From Nocardioides flavescens (GTDB lineage: Bacteria; Actinomycetota; Actinomycetes; Propionibacteriales; Nocardioidaceae): a stretch of 64,000 nt of DNA. Positions within the stretch are counted from its first letter, which is position 1. Each line of letters opens with the position of its first letter. Position numbers and translations under genes: made by a program. The notes beneath the pieces were generated by a model that worked only from the letters and a program-made list of their open reading frames with translations, had not been told where the DNA came from and did no database searches. The stretch lies in NCBI RefSeq assembly GCF_009823805.1, contig NZ_WUEK01000013.1, forward strand, positions 62,001-126,000, written 5' to 3'. Shown here piece after piece: positions 1 to 9,083 of this stretch.

Positions 1-35
1 GCGCAGTCACGGGAGGACTCTCCCACGGTCGACGT

Positions 36-440
36 TCAGTACGACCGCCCGTCGGCGTACCGCTCCCGACGACTGTGGCGGCCCTTGCCCTTGTTGCGCA
101 TCTTGAACGTCGGCAGTTGCGAGTCGCAGTTGGGGCAGACCAGCCGCAGGTTGTCACGATGGTTGTTGCCGGAGTCGCCGTCGACGTGGTCGAGCACGAA
201 GGCCAGGGGAAGCCCGTTCCAGGTCGCGGGGGCCAGGCAGATGGCGCAGCGACCGCCCTGCTCGTCGTTGATGTAAGTCCGTACGTAGTGCCCGCGAGAG
301 GTCGCCGGGTTGCACGTTCCCGTCTCGAGCCAGCGTGCCACGTTGGCCCGCCTCTCGAGTTCTCGCTGACACCGGACGCTGCAGTAGACCTGCTGATGCC
401 GCTTGACCAGCTCGGCCCCACAGCCTCGACACTCCCGCAT
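36..440 (-). CDS. HNH endonuclease
   Basis: Small nuclease-like protein. The N-terminus has a zinc-knuckle pattern (CRGC, then YCSVRC), and the C-terminal half carries an HNH fold: CAIC, then VLDHVDGD as the His-containing strand, then the NHRDNLRLVCPNC segment with the second zinc pair. Such proteins cut or nick DNA and are often mobile or phage-derived. The reading frame extends upstream to a GTG at 464 and a TTG at 470; I chose the ATG at 440 because the conserved Cys region begins right there. It lies directly downstream of tRNA-Thr on the same strand. Whether it is active or part of a decayed mobile unit cannot be told from the sequence. Confidence 0.8.
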   Translation of the reverse strand: MRECRGCGAELVKRHQQVYCSVRCQRELERRANVARWLETGTCNPATSRGHYVRTYINDEQGGRCAICLAPATWNGLPLAFVLDHVDGDSGNNHRDNLRLVCPNCDSQLPTFKMRNKGKGRHSRRERYADGRSY

Positions 441-495
441 GCGGTCGAACCTAGGCTGGGGCACCGACAACGGCGGTCGAGGCGCGGCGTCCTGG

Positions 496-568
496 AGCCG
501 CCTGGGGGACTCGAACCCCCAACCTTCGCATTACAAGGGCGCTGCGCTGCCAGTTGCGCCAAGGCGGC
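496..568 (-). tRNA. tRNA-Thr (anticodon UGU)
   Basis: The minus strand folds into a 73-nt cloverleaf: a perfect 7-bp acceptor stem (GCCGCCT/AGGCGGC), a GCGC/GCGC D-stem with a GG-containing loop, loop CTTGTAA giving anticodon UGU, and a 5-bp T-stem around TTCGAGT. CCA is not encoded. The anticodon stem is odd: positions 27-43 (G.A) and 31-39 (C.U) do not pair, leaving three central pairs. Confidence 0.95.
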
Positions 569-634
569 ACGGGACGGTCGACCGTCCCGAGTGGTCAACC
601 TACCCAGGAGCGCCGTCGGCGCTAGCCTCGGCCT

Positions 635-1864
635 GTGGCCCTGCGCATCGTGGCGAGCCGGCCGGACCCGGCGATCGTGACCCTGCCCTGGTCGCTGCCG
701 CTGGAGGAGTGGGGCGAGCCTCACGTCGTACCGCTCCCCCGGGGGCTGTCGCGCCACGTCGTGCGGATCGTGCGGCTGCGCGACCGGGTCTACGCGGTCA
801 AGGAGACGGTCGAGGACATCGCGTTCCGCGAGTACCGCCTGCTGCGCGACCTGCACCGCCTCGGCCTGCCGGCCGTCGTGCCGCAGGGCGTGGTGACCGG
901 GCGGGTCGACGCCGACGGCGAGCCGCTGCCGAGCGCGCTGCTCACCGAGCACCTGCGCTTCTCGCTGCCCTACCGCAGCCTCTTCAGCCACGGCCTGACC
1001 CACGACAGCCTGCCGAGCCTCGTCGACGCGATGGTCGTGCTGCTCGTGCGCCTGCACCTCACCGACTTCTTCTGGGGCGACGTGTCGCTGTCCAACGTGC
1101 TCTTCCGCCGCAGCGCGGGCGGCTTCGCGGCGTACCTCGTCGACGCCGAGACCGGCGAGCTGCGGCCCTCGCTCAGCCGTCAGATGCGCGAGTACGACGT
1201 CACCATCGCCACCGAGAACGTCTTCGCCGAGCTGCTCGACCTGCAGGCCAGCGAGTCGCTGAGCTACGAGGTCGAGGCCCACGACATCGTGCAGCTGCTC
1301 GAGGAGCGCTACACCGCCCTGTGGACCGAGCTGACCCAGGAGGAGGAGTTCTCCGCCGACGAGCTGTGGCGCATCGAGCAGCGCGTCGAGCGGCTCAACG
1401 ACCTCGGCTTCGACGTCGACGAGCTCGACATCGTCACCGACTTCGACGGCGACCGGGTGCTCATCCAGCCGAAGGTCGTCGAGGCCGGCCACCACCAGCG
1501 CGAGCTCCAGGGACTGACCGGCCTCCACGTCGAGGACGCCCAGGCCCGCCGCCTGCTCAACGACCTCGCGGCGTTCACCGCCCACTTCAACCTCGGCCGC
1601 GAGGACCGCTCGCTCGTCGCCGCCCGCTGGCTCGACGACGTCTACACGCCCATCACCGCGATGGTGCCGCCCGAGGCGCGCGGCAAGCTCGAGCCGGCCG
1701 AGGTCTTCCACGAGGTGCTGCAGCACCGGTGGTTCCTCGCCGAGCAGGCCGGGCACGACATCGACACCTTCGACGCGGCCCGCGACTACATCGACAACGT
1801 CCTGGCCCACAAGCCGGAGGAGGCGCTCACGAGCGCCGCGGCCGACGAGACGGCCGAGTCCTAG
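635..1864 (+). CDS. DUF4032 / lipopolysaccharide kinase-like protein
   Basis: 409-residue cytoplasmic protein of the actinobacterial DUF4032 family. The first ~200 residues resemble a small-molecule kinase fold: a candidate nucleotide-binding lysine in YAVKE (about residue 56), a catalytic-loop-like stretch GDVSLSNVLF (about residue 149, compare HGDLxxxN), and a metal-loop-like VDAETGEL. The second half is the DUF4032 domain. The substrate is unknown. The GTG start at 635 is the first start of the frame. The stop codon overlaps that of the convergent metallophosphoesterase gene, so there is no room for a terminator between them. Family assignment is firm; kinase activity is inferred. Confidence 0.85.
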   Translation: MALRIVASRPDPAIVTLPWSLPLEEWGEPHVVPLPRGLSRHVVRIVRLRDRVYAVKETVEDIAFREYRLLRDLHRLGLPAVVPQGVVTGRVDADGEPLPSALLTEHLRFSLPYRSLFSHGLTHDSLPSLVDAMVVLLVRLHLTDFFWGDVSLSNVLFRRSAGGFAAYLVDAETGELRPSLSRQMREYDVTIATENVFAELLDLQASESLSYEVEAHDIVQLLEERYTALWTELTQEEEFSADELWRIEQRVERLNDLGFDVDELDIVTDFDGDRVLIQPKVVEAGHHQRELQGLTGLHVEDAQARRLLNDLAAFTAHFNLGREDRSLVAARWLDDVYTPITAMVPPEARGKLEPAEVFHEVLQHRWFLAEQAGHDIDTFDAARDYIDNVLAHKPEEALTSAAADETAES

Positions 1865-3402
1865 GACTCGCCGTCGTCCGCCGGGGCGAGCTCGGTCGGC
1901 ACGAACTCTCCGACCTCGAAGGTGCCGTTGGTCTGCAGCATCACGCCCTGCACGCCGACCGGGCGCCCGTCGGCGTAGGTGATCAGCGCGACGTCAGCGG
2001 GGCGCCGGATCGAGGAGCCGACCGCGATGGCGTACGCCGCTCCCCCGGTGGTGCCGGAGGTGTAGCTCCACCCGACCTGGCCGTTCTCGCCGTCGACCCG
2101 GTTGGGGCCCGAGCGCACGTGGGTGTGGCCGCCGAGCACGAGGTCGGCGCAGCCGCGGGCGAGCGCCTCGCGCCCGAGGTTGGCGTCGTGCACCAGGATC
2201 GTCCCGATGCGATCGCCTCCCTCGTCGGCGGCGCAGGCGGCGTCGGCGACGCGGGTCTCGACGTCGGAGAACGACAGCCCGCTCTCGTCGCGCCAGTTGC
2301 CGAGGCCACTGGAGCGCGGGTCGCCGACCCCGAGCAGCCGCACCCCGTCAGGACCGTCGACGACCTCGCCGTCCAGCAGCGTCCAGCCGTGGCTGTCGAG
2401 GTAGGAGCCGACGAAGTCGCCGTTGTCGTGGTTGCCGGTCACGGCCCAGCGGGCGTCGGCGTAGGGCCCGGCGCCGAACGCCGCGTCGAGCGAGTCGAGG
2501 GAGAAGGCCTCCCAGGTGCTGCCCGTCGAGGTGTCGTCGCCGGCGTCGAAGACCGCGGTCGCGCCGGCCCGGTCGCCGATCGCGCGGGCGACCTGGTCCA
2601 TGCCGATGTTGTCGTGGCGGTCGGTGACCATCACGACGACGTTCTCGCCCTCCTCTGGCGTGCGCAGCTCGAGCTCGGCCGCCGCCGCGGCGGCGTCGCT
2701 GTAGAAGTCGAGCCCCTTCTGGTAGGTGCTGACCGCGCTCTCGATCAGTCGACGCGTCTGGCTGGTGGTGACGTCGCCGCGCACCTCGACGCCGTCGAGC
2801 TCGGCGGGCACCGGGACCTCGGGGCCGAGGAACTCCGAGAGGCTCTGCCACGACCGGCCCTGGCTGACGCTCTCGTCGTCGTCGAGCCCGCCGCCGCTCC
2901 ACGGCTGGGTCACGCCGACCACGACCAGGGCGGCCACGACCACCACGGGCACGGCCCGGGGGCTCCGGGCCGCGCGGAGCAGCTCGCGGCGGCGGGTCGC
3001 CCCGACGGCTGCCCACGCCAGCAGCGGCACGGCGGCGAGTGCGCCCCCGCGCAGCGCCGCGCTGAGCGCGAGGTCGCCGAGGACCTCGCGCACCCGTGAT
3101 TCGACGCCCTCGGGCTGGCTGGCGATGAAGGCGTAGCGCTGGACGAGCTCCTCGAAGCTGCCCGCCGTGGTCTTGCCGAGCTCGACGTCGACCCCGATCC
3201 GCTGCCCGGTCACGATGCGGACGTCGGGCAGCACCGGGCCGGCGTCGACGACCAGGTGGCCGCTCAGCGTCGGGTGCACGACCGCGTCGTGGCTCGCCAG
3301 CGTCGTCTCCCGGCTGCTGGAGAGGAACAGCACCGAGCCCGCGACGGCGGTCAGGACGAGCCAGACGCCGGCGTACGCCGAGAAGCGAGCGAGATGCCTC
3401 AA
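1861..3402 (-). CDS. Membrane-anchored metallophosphoesterase
   Basis: 513-residue calcineurin-like phosphoesterase. The metal-binding motifs occur in order: DRH (the D-x-H motif) in MVTDRHDN, GDDT, GNHDN and GGHTHV. Hydrophobic segments near the N-terminus (about residues 8-30) and around residues 125-170 indicate membrane anchoring with the catalytic domain at the surface. The start is TTG: the T-T-G-A at 3402-3399 contains both this start and the TGA stop of rlmB, so it should be translated by coupling as the last gene of the cysS-rlmB operon. The substrate is unknown. The 3' end overlaps the convergent DUF4032 gene. Confidence 0.85.
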   Translation of the reverse strand: MRHLARFSAYAGVWLVLTAVAGSVLFLSSSRETTLASHDAVVHPTLSGHLVVDAGPVLPDVRIVTGQRIGVDVELGKTTAGSFEELVQRYAFIASQPEGVESRVREVLGDLALSAALRGGALAAVPLLAWAAVGATRRRELLRAARSPRAVPVVVVAALVVVGVTQPWSGGGLDDDESVSQGRSWQSLSEFLGPEVPVPAELDGVEVRGDVTTSQTRRLIESAVSTYQKGLDFYSDAAAAAAELELRTPEEGENVVVMVTDRHDNIGMDQVARAIGDRAGATAVFDAGDDTSTGSTWEAFSLDSLDAAFGAGPYADARWAVTGNHDNGDFVGSYLDSHGWTLLDGEVVDGPDGVRLLGVGDPRSSGLGNWRDESGLSFSDVETRVADAACAADEGGDRIGTILVHDANLGREALARGCADLVLGGHTHVRSGPNRVDGENGQVGWSYTSGTTGGAAYAIAVGSSIRRPADVALITYADGRPVGVQGVMLQTNGTFEVGEFVPTELAPADDGES

Positions 3403-4340
3403 GCGCGGGCCTGGGAGATGGCGTACAACGCCACCGACGCGGCGACCCCCGCGTTGAGGGACTCGACCTGGTTGGCCATCGGGATCGAGACGAGCTGGTC
3501 GCAGGTCTCGGCGACCAGGCGCGACAGGCCGTCGCCCTCGGAGCCGACCACGACGACGAGCGGGCCGTCGGACAGCTCCAGCCCGGGCAGGGTGACGTCG
3601 CCGTCGGCGGCCAGGCCGACGACCATCAGGCCGGCGTCCTGGTAGGCCTTGAGCTGGCGCACCAGGTTGACCGTCTGGGCGACGGGGATGCGCGCGGCGG
3701 CACCGGCGCTGGTCTTCCAGGCGGCCGCGGTCATGCCAGCGGCGCGGCGCTCGGGGATGACGACCCCGTGGGCGCCGAACGCCGCCGCGCTGCGGATCGC
3801 CGCGCCGAGGTTGCGGGGGTCGGTCACCTGGTCGAGGACGACCACCAGCGGCGGCTCGCCCATCTCGCGAGCGCGGTCGAGCAGGTCGTCGGGGTGGGCG
3901 TACTCGTAGGCCGGGATCCGCGCGGCGAGGCCCTGGTGGACCGCCCCGCTCGTCATCCGGTCGAGCTCGCCCTTGCTGACCTCGAGCAGGCTGATGCCGC
4001 CCTCGGCCGCCAGCCGGAACGCCTCGCGCAGCCGACCGTCACGCTCGGCGCCCTCGGCGACGTAGAGCCCGTTGACCGGCACGCCCTCGCGCAGCGCCTC
4101 GACGACGGGGTTGCGCCCGGCGATCCACTCGGCGTCGCCGGAGGTGCGCCGCTTGGGCCGGCTCGGCCCGGAGCGTTCCGCCTTCTGGGCGAGCTTGTAG
4201 GCCTTGTGGTTGGGGCGGTCCTTGGCCTTGGGCGTGGGGCCCTTGCCCTCGAGGCCGCGGCGCACCCGTCCGCCCGAGCCCGCGGTCGGCTTCTTGGTCG
4301 TCTTGCGGATCGAGCCCTTGCGCTGGCTGTTCCCTGGCAT
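3399..4340 (-). CDS. rlmB: 23S rRNA (guanosine-2'-O-)-methyltransferase RlmB
   Basis: SpoU-family SAM-dependent 2'-O-ribose methyltransferase of 313 residues. A lysine/arginine-rich N-terminal tail of about 70 residues precedes the SpoU substrate-binding domain (GRNPVVEAL). The SPOUT knot follows with motif 1 (DPRNLGAAIRSAAAFG), motif 2 (VVVGSEGDGLSRL) and motif 3 (IPMANQVESLNAGVAASV). It targets the conserved guanosine (G2251 in E. coli 23S rRNA). The ATG at 4340 shares its A with the cysS TGA stop; the frame also extends to a GTG at 4367, which I reject in favour of this coupled start. The next gene overlaps its stop. Confidence 0.93.
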   Translation of the reverse strand: MPGNSQRKGSIRKTTKKPTAGSGGRVRRGLEGKGPTPKAKDRPNHKAYKLAQKAERSGPSRPKRRTSGDAEWIAGRNPVVEALREGVPVNGLYVAEGAERDGRLREAFRLAAEGGISLLEVSKGELDRMTSGAVHQGLAARIPAYEYAHPDDLLDRAREMGEPPLVVVLDQVTDPRNLGAAIRSAAAFGAHGVVIPERRAAGMTAAAWKTSAGAAARIPVAQTVNLVRQLKAYQDAGLMVVGLAADGDVTLPGLELSDGPLVVVVGSEGDGLSRLVAETCDQLVSIPMANQVESLNAGVAASVALYAISQARA

Positions 4341-5725
4341 CAGGCGTCCTTCTGGGAGAGGGACCACACGGGTCCGTCGGGGGTGTCCTCGACCTCGATG
4401 CCGGCGGCCGCGATCTGGTCGCGGATCGCGTCGGCGGTGGCGAAGTCCTTGGCGGCACGGGCCTCCGAGCGCTGCGCGAGCAGGCCGGAGAGCAGGGCGT
4501 CGACCACGTCGCTCAGCCCGGCGTCGGTCTTCTGCGCGTCGGGCCAGGCCGGGTCGGCGGGGTCGAGGCCGAGCACGTCGAGCATGGCCCGCACCTGGGC
4601 GGCGTACGGCGCGGGGTCGCCGGAGCGGTTGCCCTCGCGCACGGTGTCGAAGAGCACGGCCACGGCGGCCGGAGTGCCGAGGTCGTCGTCCATCGCGTCG
4701 GCGAACGCCTGGGGCACCTCACCGGCCTCCTCCTCGCCCGCGCGCTCGAGGAACCCCTCGATCCGGCGGAAGCCCTGGGCGGCCTCGTCGAGCGCCTCGA
4801 AACTGAACTCGACGTGGCTGCGGTAGTGCGCGGCGACGAGGTAGAAGCGCAGCTCGATGCCGCGCACCCGCTTCAGCACCTCGGGGATGAGCAGGCTGTT
4901 GCCCAGCGACTTGCTCATCTTCTCGCCGGCGGTGGTGATCCAGGCGTTGTGCATCCAGTACGACGCGAACCGCTGGCCCGCGGCCCGTGACTGGGCGACC
5001 TCGTTCTCGTGGTGCGGGAAGCGCAGGTCGACGCCGCCGCCGTGGATGTCGAACGCCGAGCCGAGGTACTTGCCGGCCATCGCGGAGCACTCGATGTGCC
5101 ACCCCGGACGCCCGCGGCCCCACGGGCTCGGCCACGACGCGGTCTCCGGCTCGGAGGCCTTCTTGCCCTTCCACAGCGCGAAGTCGCGCGGGTCGCGCTT
5201 GCCGCGCGGGTCGGCGTCGCCGGCGGCCTCCATGTCGTCGATGCGCTGGTGCGTCAGCTCGCCGTACGCCGGCCACGACTGCACGTCGAAGTAGACGTCG
5301 CCCGAGCCGTCCTCGGCCGGGTAGGCGTGCCCGGCCTCGATGAGGCGGGTGATCAGCTCGAGCATCTCGGGCACGTGCCCGGTCGCGGCCGGCTCGTAGG
5401 TCGGCGGCATGACGTTGAGCGAGGCGTAGGCGCGGTCGAGCTCGCGCTTCATGTCGTAGGCGAGGTTGTACCAGGGGCGGCCCTGCTCCTCGGCCTTGGC
5501 GAGGATCTTGTCGTCGATGTCGGTGGTGTTGCGGATGAAGGAGACGTCGTAGCCCTCGTGGCGCAGCCAGCGCTGCAGGACGTCGAAGTTCACCGCCGAG
5601 CGCACGTGACCCACGTGCGGCTCCGACTGCACGGTCAGCCCGCAGACGTACAGCCCAGCCTTGCCCTCGACGAGGGGCACGAAGTCACGGACCTCGCGGG
5701 TCTGGGTGTCGTAGAGCCTGAGCAC
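4340..5725 (-). CDS. cysS: Cysteinyl-tRNA synthetase
   Basis: 461-residue class I aminoacyl-tRNA synthetase charging tRNA-Cys. The N-terminus has the zinc-ligand Cys in YVCGLTVQ, followed by the HIGH signature as PHVGHVRSA. Further zinc-site residues lie in WHIECSAM and in DLRFPHHENE. The KMSKS loop is GEKMSKSLGN (about residue 268), and the C-terminal DALR-type anticodon domain ends the protein. Length is normal. It is the first gene of a tightly coupled operon with rlmB and the metallophosphoesterase; cysS-rlmB linkage is common in Actinobacteria. Confidence 0.97.
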   Translation of the reverse strand: MLRLYDTQTREVRDFVPLVEGKAGLYVCGLTVQSEPHVGHVRSAVNFDVLQRWLRHEGYDVSFIRNTTDIDDKILAKAEEQGRPWYNLAYDMKRELDRAYASLNVMPPTYEPAATGHVPEMLELITRLIEAGHAYPAEDGSGDVYFDVQSWPAYGELTHQRIDDMEAAGDADPRGKRDPRDFALWKGKKASEPETASWPSPWGRGRPGWHIECSAMAGKYLGSAFDIHGGGVDLRFPHHENEVAQSRAAGQRFASYWMHNAWITTAGEKMSKSLGNSLLIPEVLKRVRGIELRFYLVAAHYRSHVEFSFEALDEAAQGFRRIEGFLERAGEEEAGEVPQAFADAMDDDLGTPAAVAVLFDTVREGNRSGDPAPYAAQVRAMLDVLGLDPADPAWPDAQKTDAGLSDVVDALLSGLLAQRSEARAAKDFATADAIRDQIAAAGIEVEDTPDGPVWSLSQKDA

Positions 5726-5773
5726 CGTCCGAGTCTAGAGAGACCCGGCCGGGGTCACGATTCGCTGCTGGCC

Positions 5774-6229
5774 CTACTGCTCGGGCAGCTCGGCGATGTT
5801 GCCGAAGAAGTCGTCGATCTGACGGACGACATCGGTGAACTGGTCGAAGTCGACGGGCTTGGAGACGTGCACGTTGGCGTGCAGGTCGTAGCTCTTCGCG
5901 ACGTCCTCCTGGGCCTGCGAGGTCGTCAGCACGACGACGGGGATGCGGCGCAGCTCGGGGTCGGCCTTGACCTCCTCGAGCACCTCGTGGCCCGACTTCT
6001 TCGGGAGGTTGAGGTCGAGCAGGATCAGGTCGGGGCGCACGGCGTCGGCGTACGGCGCGTCCTGGTGGAGGTACTGCATCGCCTCGACGCCGTCGGTCAC
6101 GACGTGCAGCTCGGTCGAGAGACGTCCGGCGGCCAGCGCCTCGCGGGCGATCATCACGTCGCCCGGGTCGTCCTCGACCAGCAGCACCGACAGGGGCGCG
6201 TCAGGCGTGAGCGCGTGGCGAGGGTTCAT
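5774..6229 (-). CDS. Stand-alone response regulator (Rcp1-like receiver)
   Basis: 151 residues, almost only a CheY-type receiver: acidic pocket VLLVEDDPGD, phosphoacceptor Asp in LILLDLNLPKKSG, switch Thr in VVVLTTS, and conserved Lys in VSKPVDFDQF. The long basic loop after the Asp and the lack of an output domain are typical of Rcp1-type regulators that pair with phytochrome-like or CHASE3 kinases. I chose the ATG at 6229; the frame extends further upstream, but only inside the kinase gene. It overlaps the 3' end of the histidine kinase gene by 29 nt, so the two are co-translated partners. Confidence 0.88.
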   Translation of the reverse strand: MNPRHALTPDAPLSVLLVEDDPGDVMIAREALAAGRLSTELHVVTDGVEAMQYLHQDAPYADAVRPDLILLDLNLPKKSGHEVLEEVKADPELRRIPVVVLTTSQAQEDVAKSYDLHANVHVSKPVDFDQFTDVVRQIDDFFGNIAELPEQ

Positions 6230-7784
6230 CGTCGTCGACCGTTCCGAGGGGGGACTGGACCAGAGGGAGCGTGAACTGGAACCTAGCACCCGGTCCTTCG
6301 GGTTCGGCGAGCCAGATGCGCCCCCGGTGGAAGTCCACGATCTTGCGGCAGAGGGCGAGTCCGATGCCGGTCCCACCGTAGGCGTCGCGCAGGTGGAGGC
6401 GCTGGAAGATCGTGAAGATCCGCTCGGCGTACTGCGCGTCGATGCCGATGCCGTTGTCGGCGACCGTGACCACCCAGTGCGGCGGCTCGTCGAGGTCCGT
6501 GCCCGGGGCCGCGGTCACCTCGACCCACGAGGGACGCTCGTCGCTGCGGTACTTCACGGCGTTGCCGACGAGGTTCTGCAGCAGGGCGGTGAGCAGCGTC
6601 GGATCGCCGGGCACGGTCGGCAGCGGACCGCGGATGACCTTGACCCCACCGGCGGAGATCTGGTCGTCGAGCGTGCTCAGCGCACGGTCCAGGGCGACCC
6701 CGAGGTCGACCTCGGCGAAGTGCTCGGTGGTGCGCCCGACCCGGCTGAACGACAGCAGGTCGTTGATGAGGACCTGCATGCGCTTCGCACCGTCGACCAT
6801 GAACCCGATGTAGGTGCGGGCTTTGTCGTCGAGCTGGTCGGAGTACTGCCGCTCGAGGAGCTGGCAGAAGTTGGTGACCTTGCGCAGCGGCTCGGACAGG
6901 TCGTGGGAGGCGACGTAGGCGAACTGCTCGAGGTCGTCGTTGGAGCGGGCCAGCTCGGCGCTGCGCTCCTGCAGGCGCAGCCGCGCGCGCTCGACCCGCT
7001 CGAGGTGGTGGAGCAGCTCGGCGCGCATCGTCTCGACGTCGATGGCCAGCGTCTCGATCTCCGCCGGGCCCTGCTGGTGGATCTCGGTCGACAGGTCGCC
7101 GTCGGCCACCGCACGGGTCTGCAGGACGAGCCCGCGGATCGGCTGCAGCACGGAGCGCCGCAGCCCCCGCGCGAGCAGGAACCCGACGGCGAGCAGCAGG
7201 GCCACCCCGACGCCGATGGCGACCCACACCCAGGTGAAGGCCCGCTCGCGCAGATGCTCGGCGTCCGCGGACTTCGTCAGCAGCCCGTCGTTCAGCTCCT
7301 GCAGGGCGGTGCGGATGTCGTCGAACTTCGCCTTGTTGGCCTCCGACACCGCGTCGGCGCCGACCCCGGCGTCACCGGCCCGGGTACGCGCGATGATCGG
7401 CTCGGCGACCTCGGTGTTCCAGGTCTCGTAGGCGTCGACGTACGCCGCGAGGAGGCGCTCGAGCTCGGGCTCGCCGTCGACGTAGCGCTGGAGGTTGTCG
7501 AGCTCCTCGGCGATCACCGGGACGGCGACGTCGTAGGCGTCGAGGAAGTTCTCCTTCTTGCCCGCGGCGAACCCCCGGACCCCGGTCTCCTGGCTGATCA
7601 TCCCGTTGGTCGAGCGCGCCCGCGAGAGCAGCGCCGGGTCCCAGCGGTCGATCACGCTGTCACCGGCCTCCTTGGCCCGCACCAGCGCGGCGGTGACGAC
7701 CACGACGAGCACGAGGATCAGGGCCAGGACGAGGACGATCGCCCGGTTGACCCGGCGTTCGAGGCTCCAGCTGTCGCTCTTCAC
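6201..7784 (-). CDS. Membrane histidine kinase (CHASE3-type sensor, HAMP)
   Basis: 527-residue sensor kinase. TM1 lies around residues 14-35. An extracytoplasmic helical domain of the CHASE3 kind follows, with RSTNGMISQETGVRGF as its typical QTGxRG element. TM2 is around residues 180-205, then HAMP and a coiled coil. The H-box is FAYVASHDLSEPLRK (His about residue 293), followed by N-box VGNAVKYR, G1 DNGIGID, F-box FTIFQRL and G2 GTGIGLAL. GTG start at 7784. It sits 25 nt after the receiver-phosphatase gene and overlaps the stand-alone receiver gene, suggesting one phosphorelay. The stimulus is unknown. Confidence 0.9.
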   Translation of the reverse strand: MKSDSWSLERRVNRAIVLVLALILVLVVVVTAALVRAKEAGDSVIDRWDPALLSRARSTNGMISQETGVRGFAAGKKENFLDAYDVAVPVIAEELDNLQRYVDGEPELERLLAAYVDAYETWNTEVAEPIIARTRAGDAGVGADAVSEANKAKFDDIRTALQELNDGLLTKSADAEHLRERAFTWVWVAIGVGVALLLAVGFLLARGLRRSVLQPIRGLVLQTRAVADGDLSTEIHQQGPAEIETLAIDVETMRAELLHHLERVERARLRLQERSAELARSNDDLEQFAYVASHDLSEPLRKVTNFCQLLERQYSDQLDDKARTYIGFMVDGAKRMQVLINDLLSFSRVGRTTEHFAEVDLGVALDRALSTLDDQISAGGVKVIRGPLPTVPGDPTLLTALLQNLVGNAVKYRSDERPSWVEVTAAPGTDLDEPPHWVVTVADNGIGIDAQYAERIFTIFQRLHLRDAYGGTGIGLALCRKIVDFHRGRIWLAEPEGPGARFQFTLPLVQSPLGTVDDDEPSPRAHA

Positions 7785-7809
7785 CGCTGCCCTTCCTCCA
7801 CGCCGGCCC

Positions 7810-8979
7810 TCACGCCGCCGAACCGGCGAGACTGAGCACGACGAGGGCCGTGTCGTCGGCCTCCTTCATCGAGTCGCGCGGCAGTGCGACCGGGAGCAGC
7901 GTCTCGATGGAGTCGCCGGTGCTGAGCGCGTCGGCGGCCACCTCGGCCAGCTCCTCGAGCCCGACGCTCGTGCGGCTCTCGGGCTGACGGTAGGCGTCGA
8001 GCAGGCCGTCGGTGTAGAGCACGACAGCACTGGAGTCGGGCAGCACCGCCCGGCTCACCGGCCAGTCCTCCTCGGCACGCTCGCCCGGGTGGAGGTCCTC
8101 GATGCCCAGCGGCGGGCCGACCTCGACGTCGAGGAACGACGCCGTCGTGCCCGCGCACAGCAGCGGCGGCGGGTGACCCGCGACCCGGGTCGTGACGCTG
8201 CGGTCGCGCTCGATGGTCAGGTCGCACGCGGTCGTGAAGACGCCCCCGCCACTCTCGGCGAACAGCAGCCGAGACAGGGCGGTGAGGATCTGCTCGGCCG
8301 GCACCCCGGCCAGCACCATCGCCCGCCAGGCCACCCGCAGGTGCACCCCGAGCGCGGCCTCGTCGGGGCCGTGGCCCATCACGTCGCCGATGATCGCGCG
8401 CACCCGGCCGTCGGTGGTCTCGACGACGTCGAAGAAGTCGCCGCCGAGCACCGCCCCCGCGCGGCCGGGCCGGTAGTGGCTGCGGCAGGCGACGAAGTCG
8501 GAGAGCAGCAGCGGCTTGGGCAGCAGGCCGCGCTCGAGACGGGAGTTCTCCGCGGCGAGCATCCGCTCCTCGCGCAGCTGGAACTCGGTCAGCTGCGCCA
8601 TCCGCCGCTGCACGGCGTACTTGATGGTGCGGTCGAGCAGCTCGGGGGTGATGTCGTCCTTGACCAGGTAGTCCTGCGCGCCGGCGGCGACCGCCTCGAC
8701 CCCCGTCCGGTCGTGGCGCCCGGTGAGCACGATGACCGGCGTGGTGACCTGCTGGGCGACGAAGCGGGTCAGGGCCTCCAGCCCGTGGGCGTCGGGCAGG
8801 CCGAGGTCGAGCAGCACGCAGTCGGGGTCGAGCGTCAGCGCCTCGATGCCCTCGGCGACCGAGCGGCGCCAGGCGACGTCCGCCTCGCCGTAGCCGACCT
8901 CGCGCAGGCACTCGCGCACGAGCAGCGCATCGCCCTCGTCGTCCTCGACGAGCAGCACCTGCGCACCGACCTGCGTCAT
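7810..8979 (-). CDS. Response regulator with SpoIIE/PP2C phosphatase output
   Basis: 389 residues. The N-terminal receiver (VLLVEDDEGD, phosphoacceptor in CVLLDLGLPD, Lys in LVKDDI) is linked by a helical segment to a PPM/SpoIIE serine phosphatase domain with metal-site aspartates in GGDFFDVV, GDVMGHG, LYTDGLLDA and DDTALVVL. In this family, phosphorylation of the receiver controls dephosphorylation of an STAS anti-anti-sigma factor, switching on a general-stress sigma factor. The ATG at 8979 is preferred over an upstream in-frame GTG. It is first in the three-gene operon with the kinase and stand-alone receiver. No STAS or anti-sigma gene is visible nearby. Confidence 0.9.
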   Translation of the reverse strand: MTQVGAQVLLVEDDEGDALLVRECLREVGYGEADVAWRRSVAEGIEALTLDPDCVLLDLGLPDAHGLEALTRFVAQQVTTPVIVLTGRHDRTGVEAVAAGAQDYLVKDDITPELLDRTIKYAVQRRMAQLTEFQLREERMLAAENSRLERGLLPKPLLLSDFVACRSHYRPGRAGAVLGGDFFDVVETTDGRVRAIIGDVMGHGPDEAALGVHLRVAWRAMVLAGVPAEQILTALSRLLFAESGGGVFTTACDLTIERDRSVTTRVAGHPPPLLCAGTTASFLDVEVGPPLGIEDLHPGERAEEDWPVSRAVLPDSSAVVLYTDGLLDAYRQPESRTSVGLEELAEVAADALSTGDSIETLLPVALPRDSMKEADDTALVVLSLAGSAA

Positions 8980-9083
8980 GCCGCTCCTCCCCCGATGCCG
9001 TACGGACCTCCAGACCATCGGCAGCCTAGGGGCAGGCCTGACGTTCTGTGACGAATGTGGCGGAAGTGACCTACCGTGTCAGC

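Noticed and set aside
496..568. tRNA-Thr as attachment site of the nearby HNH gene or of the 10-kb element
   Set aside because: No second copy of the tRNA 3' end is found in the window; the element's repeats map to miaB.
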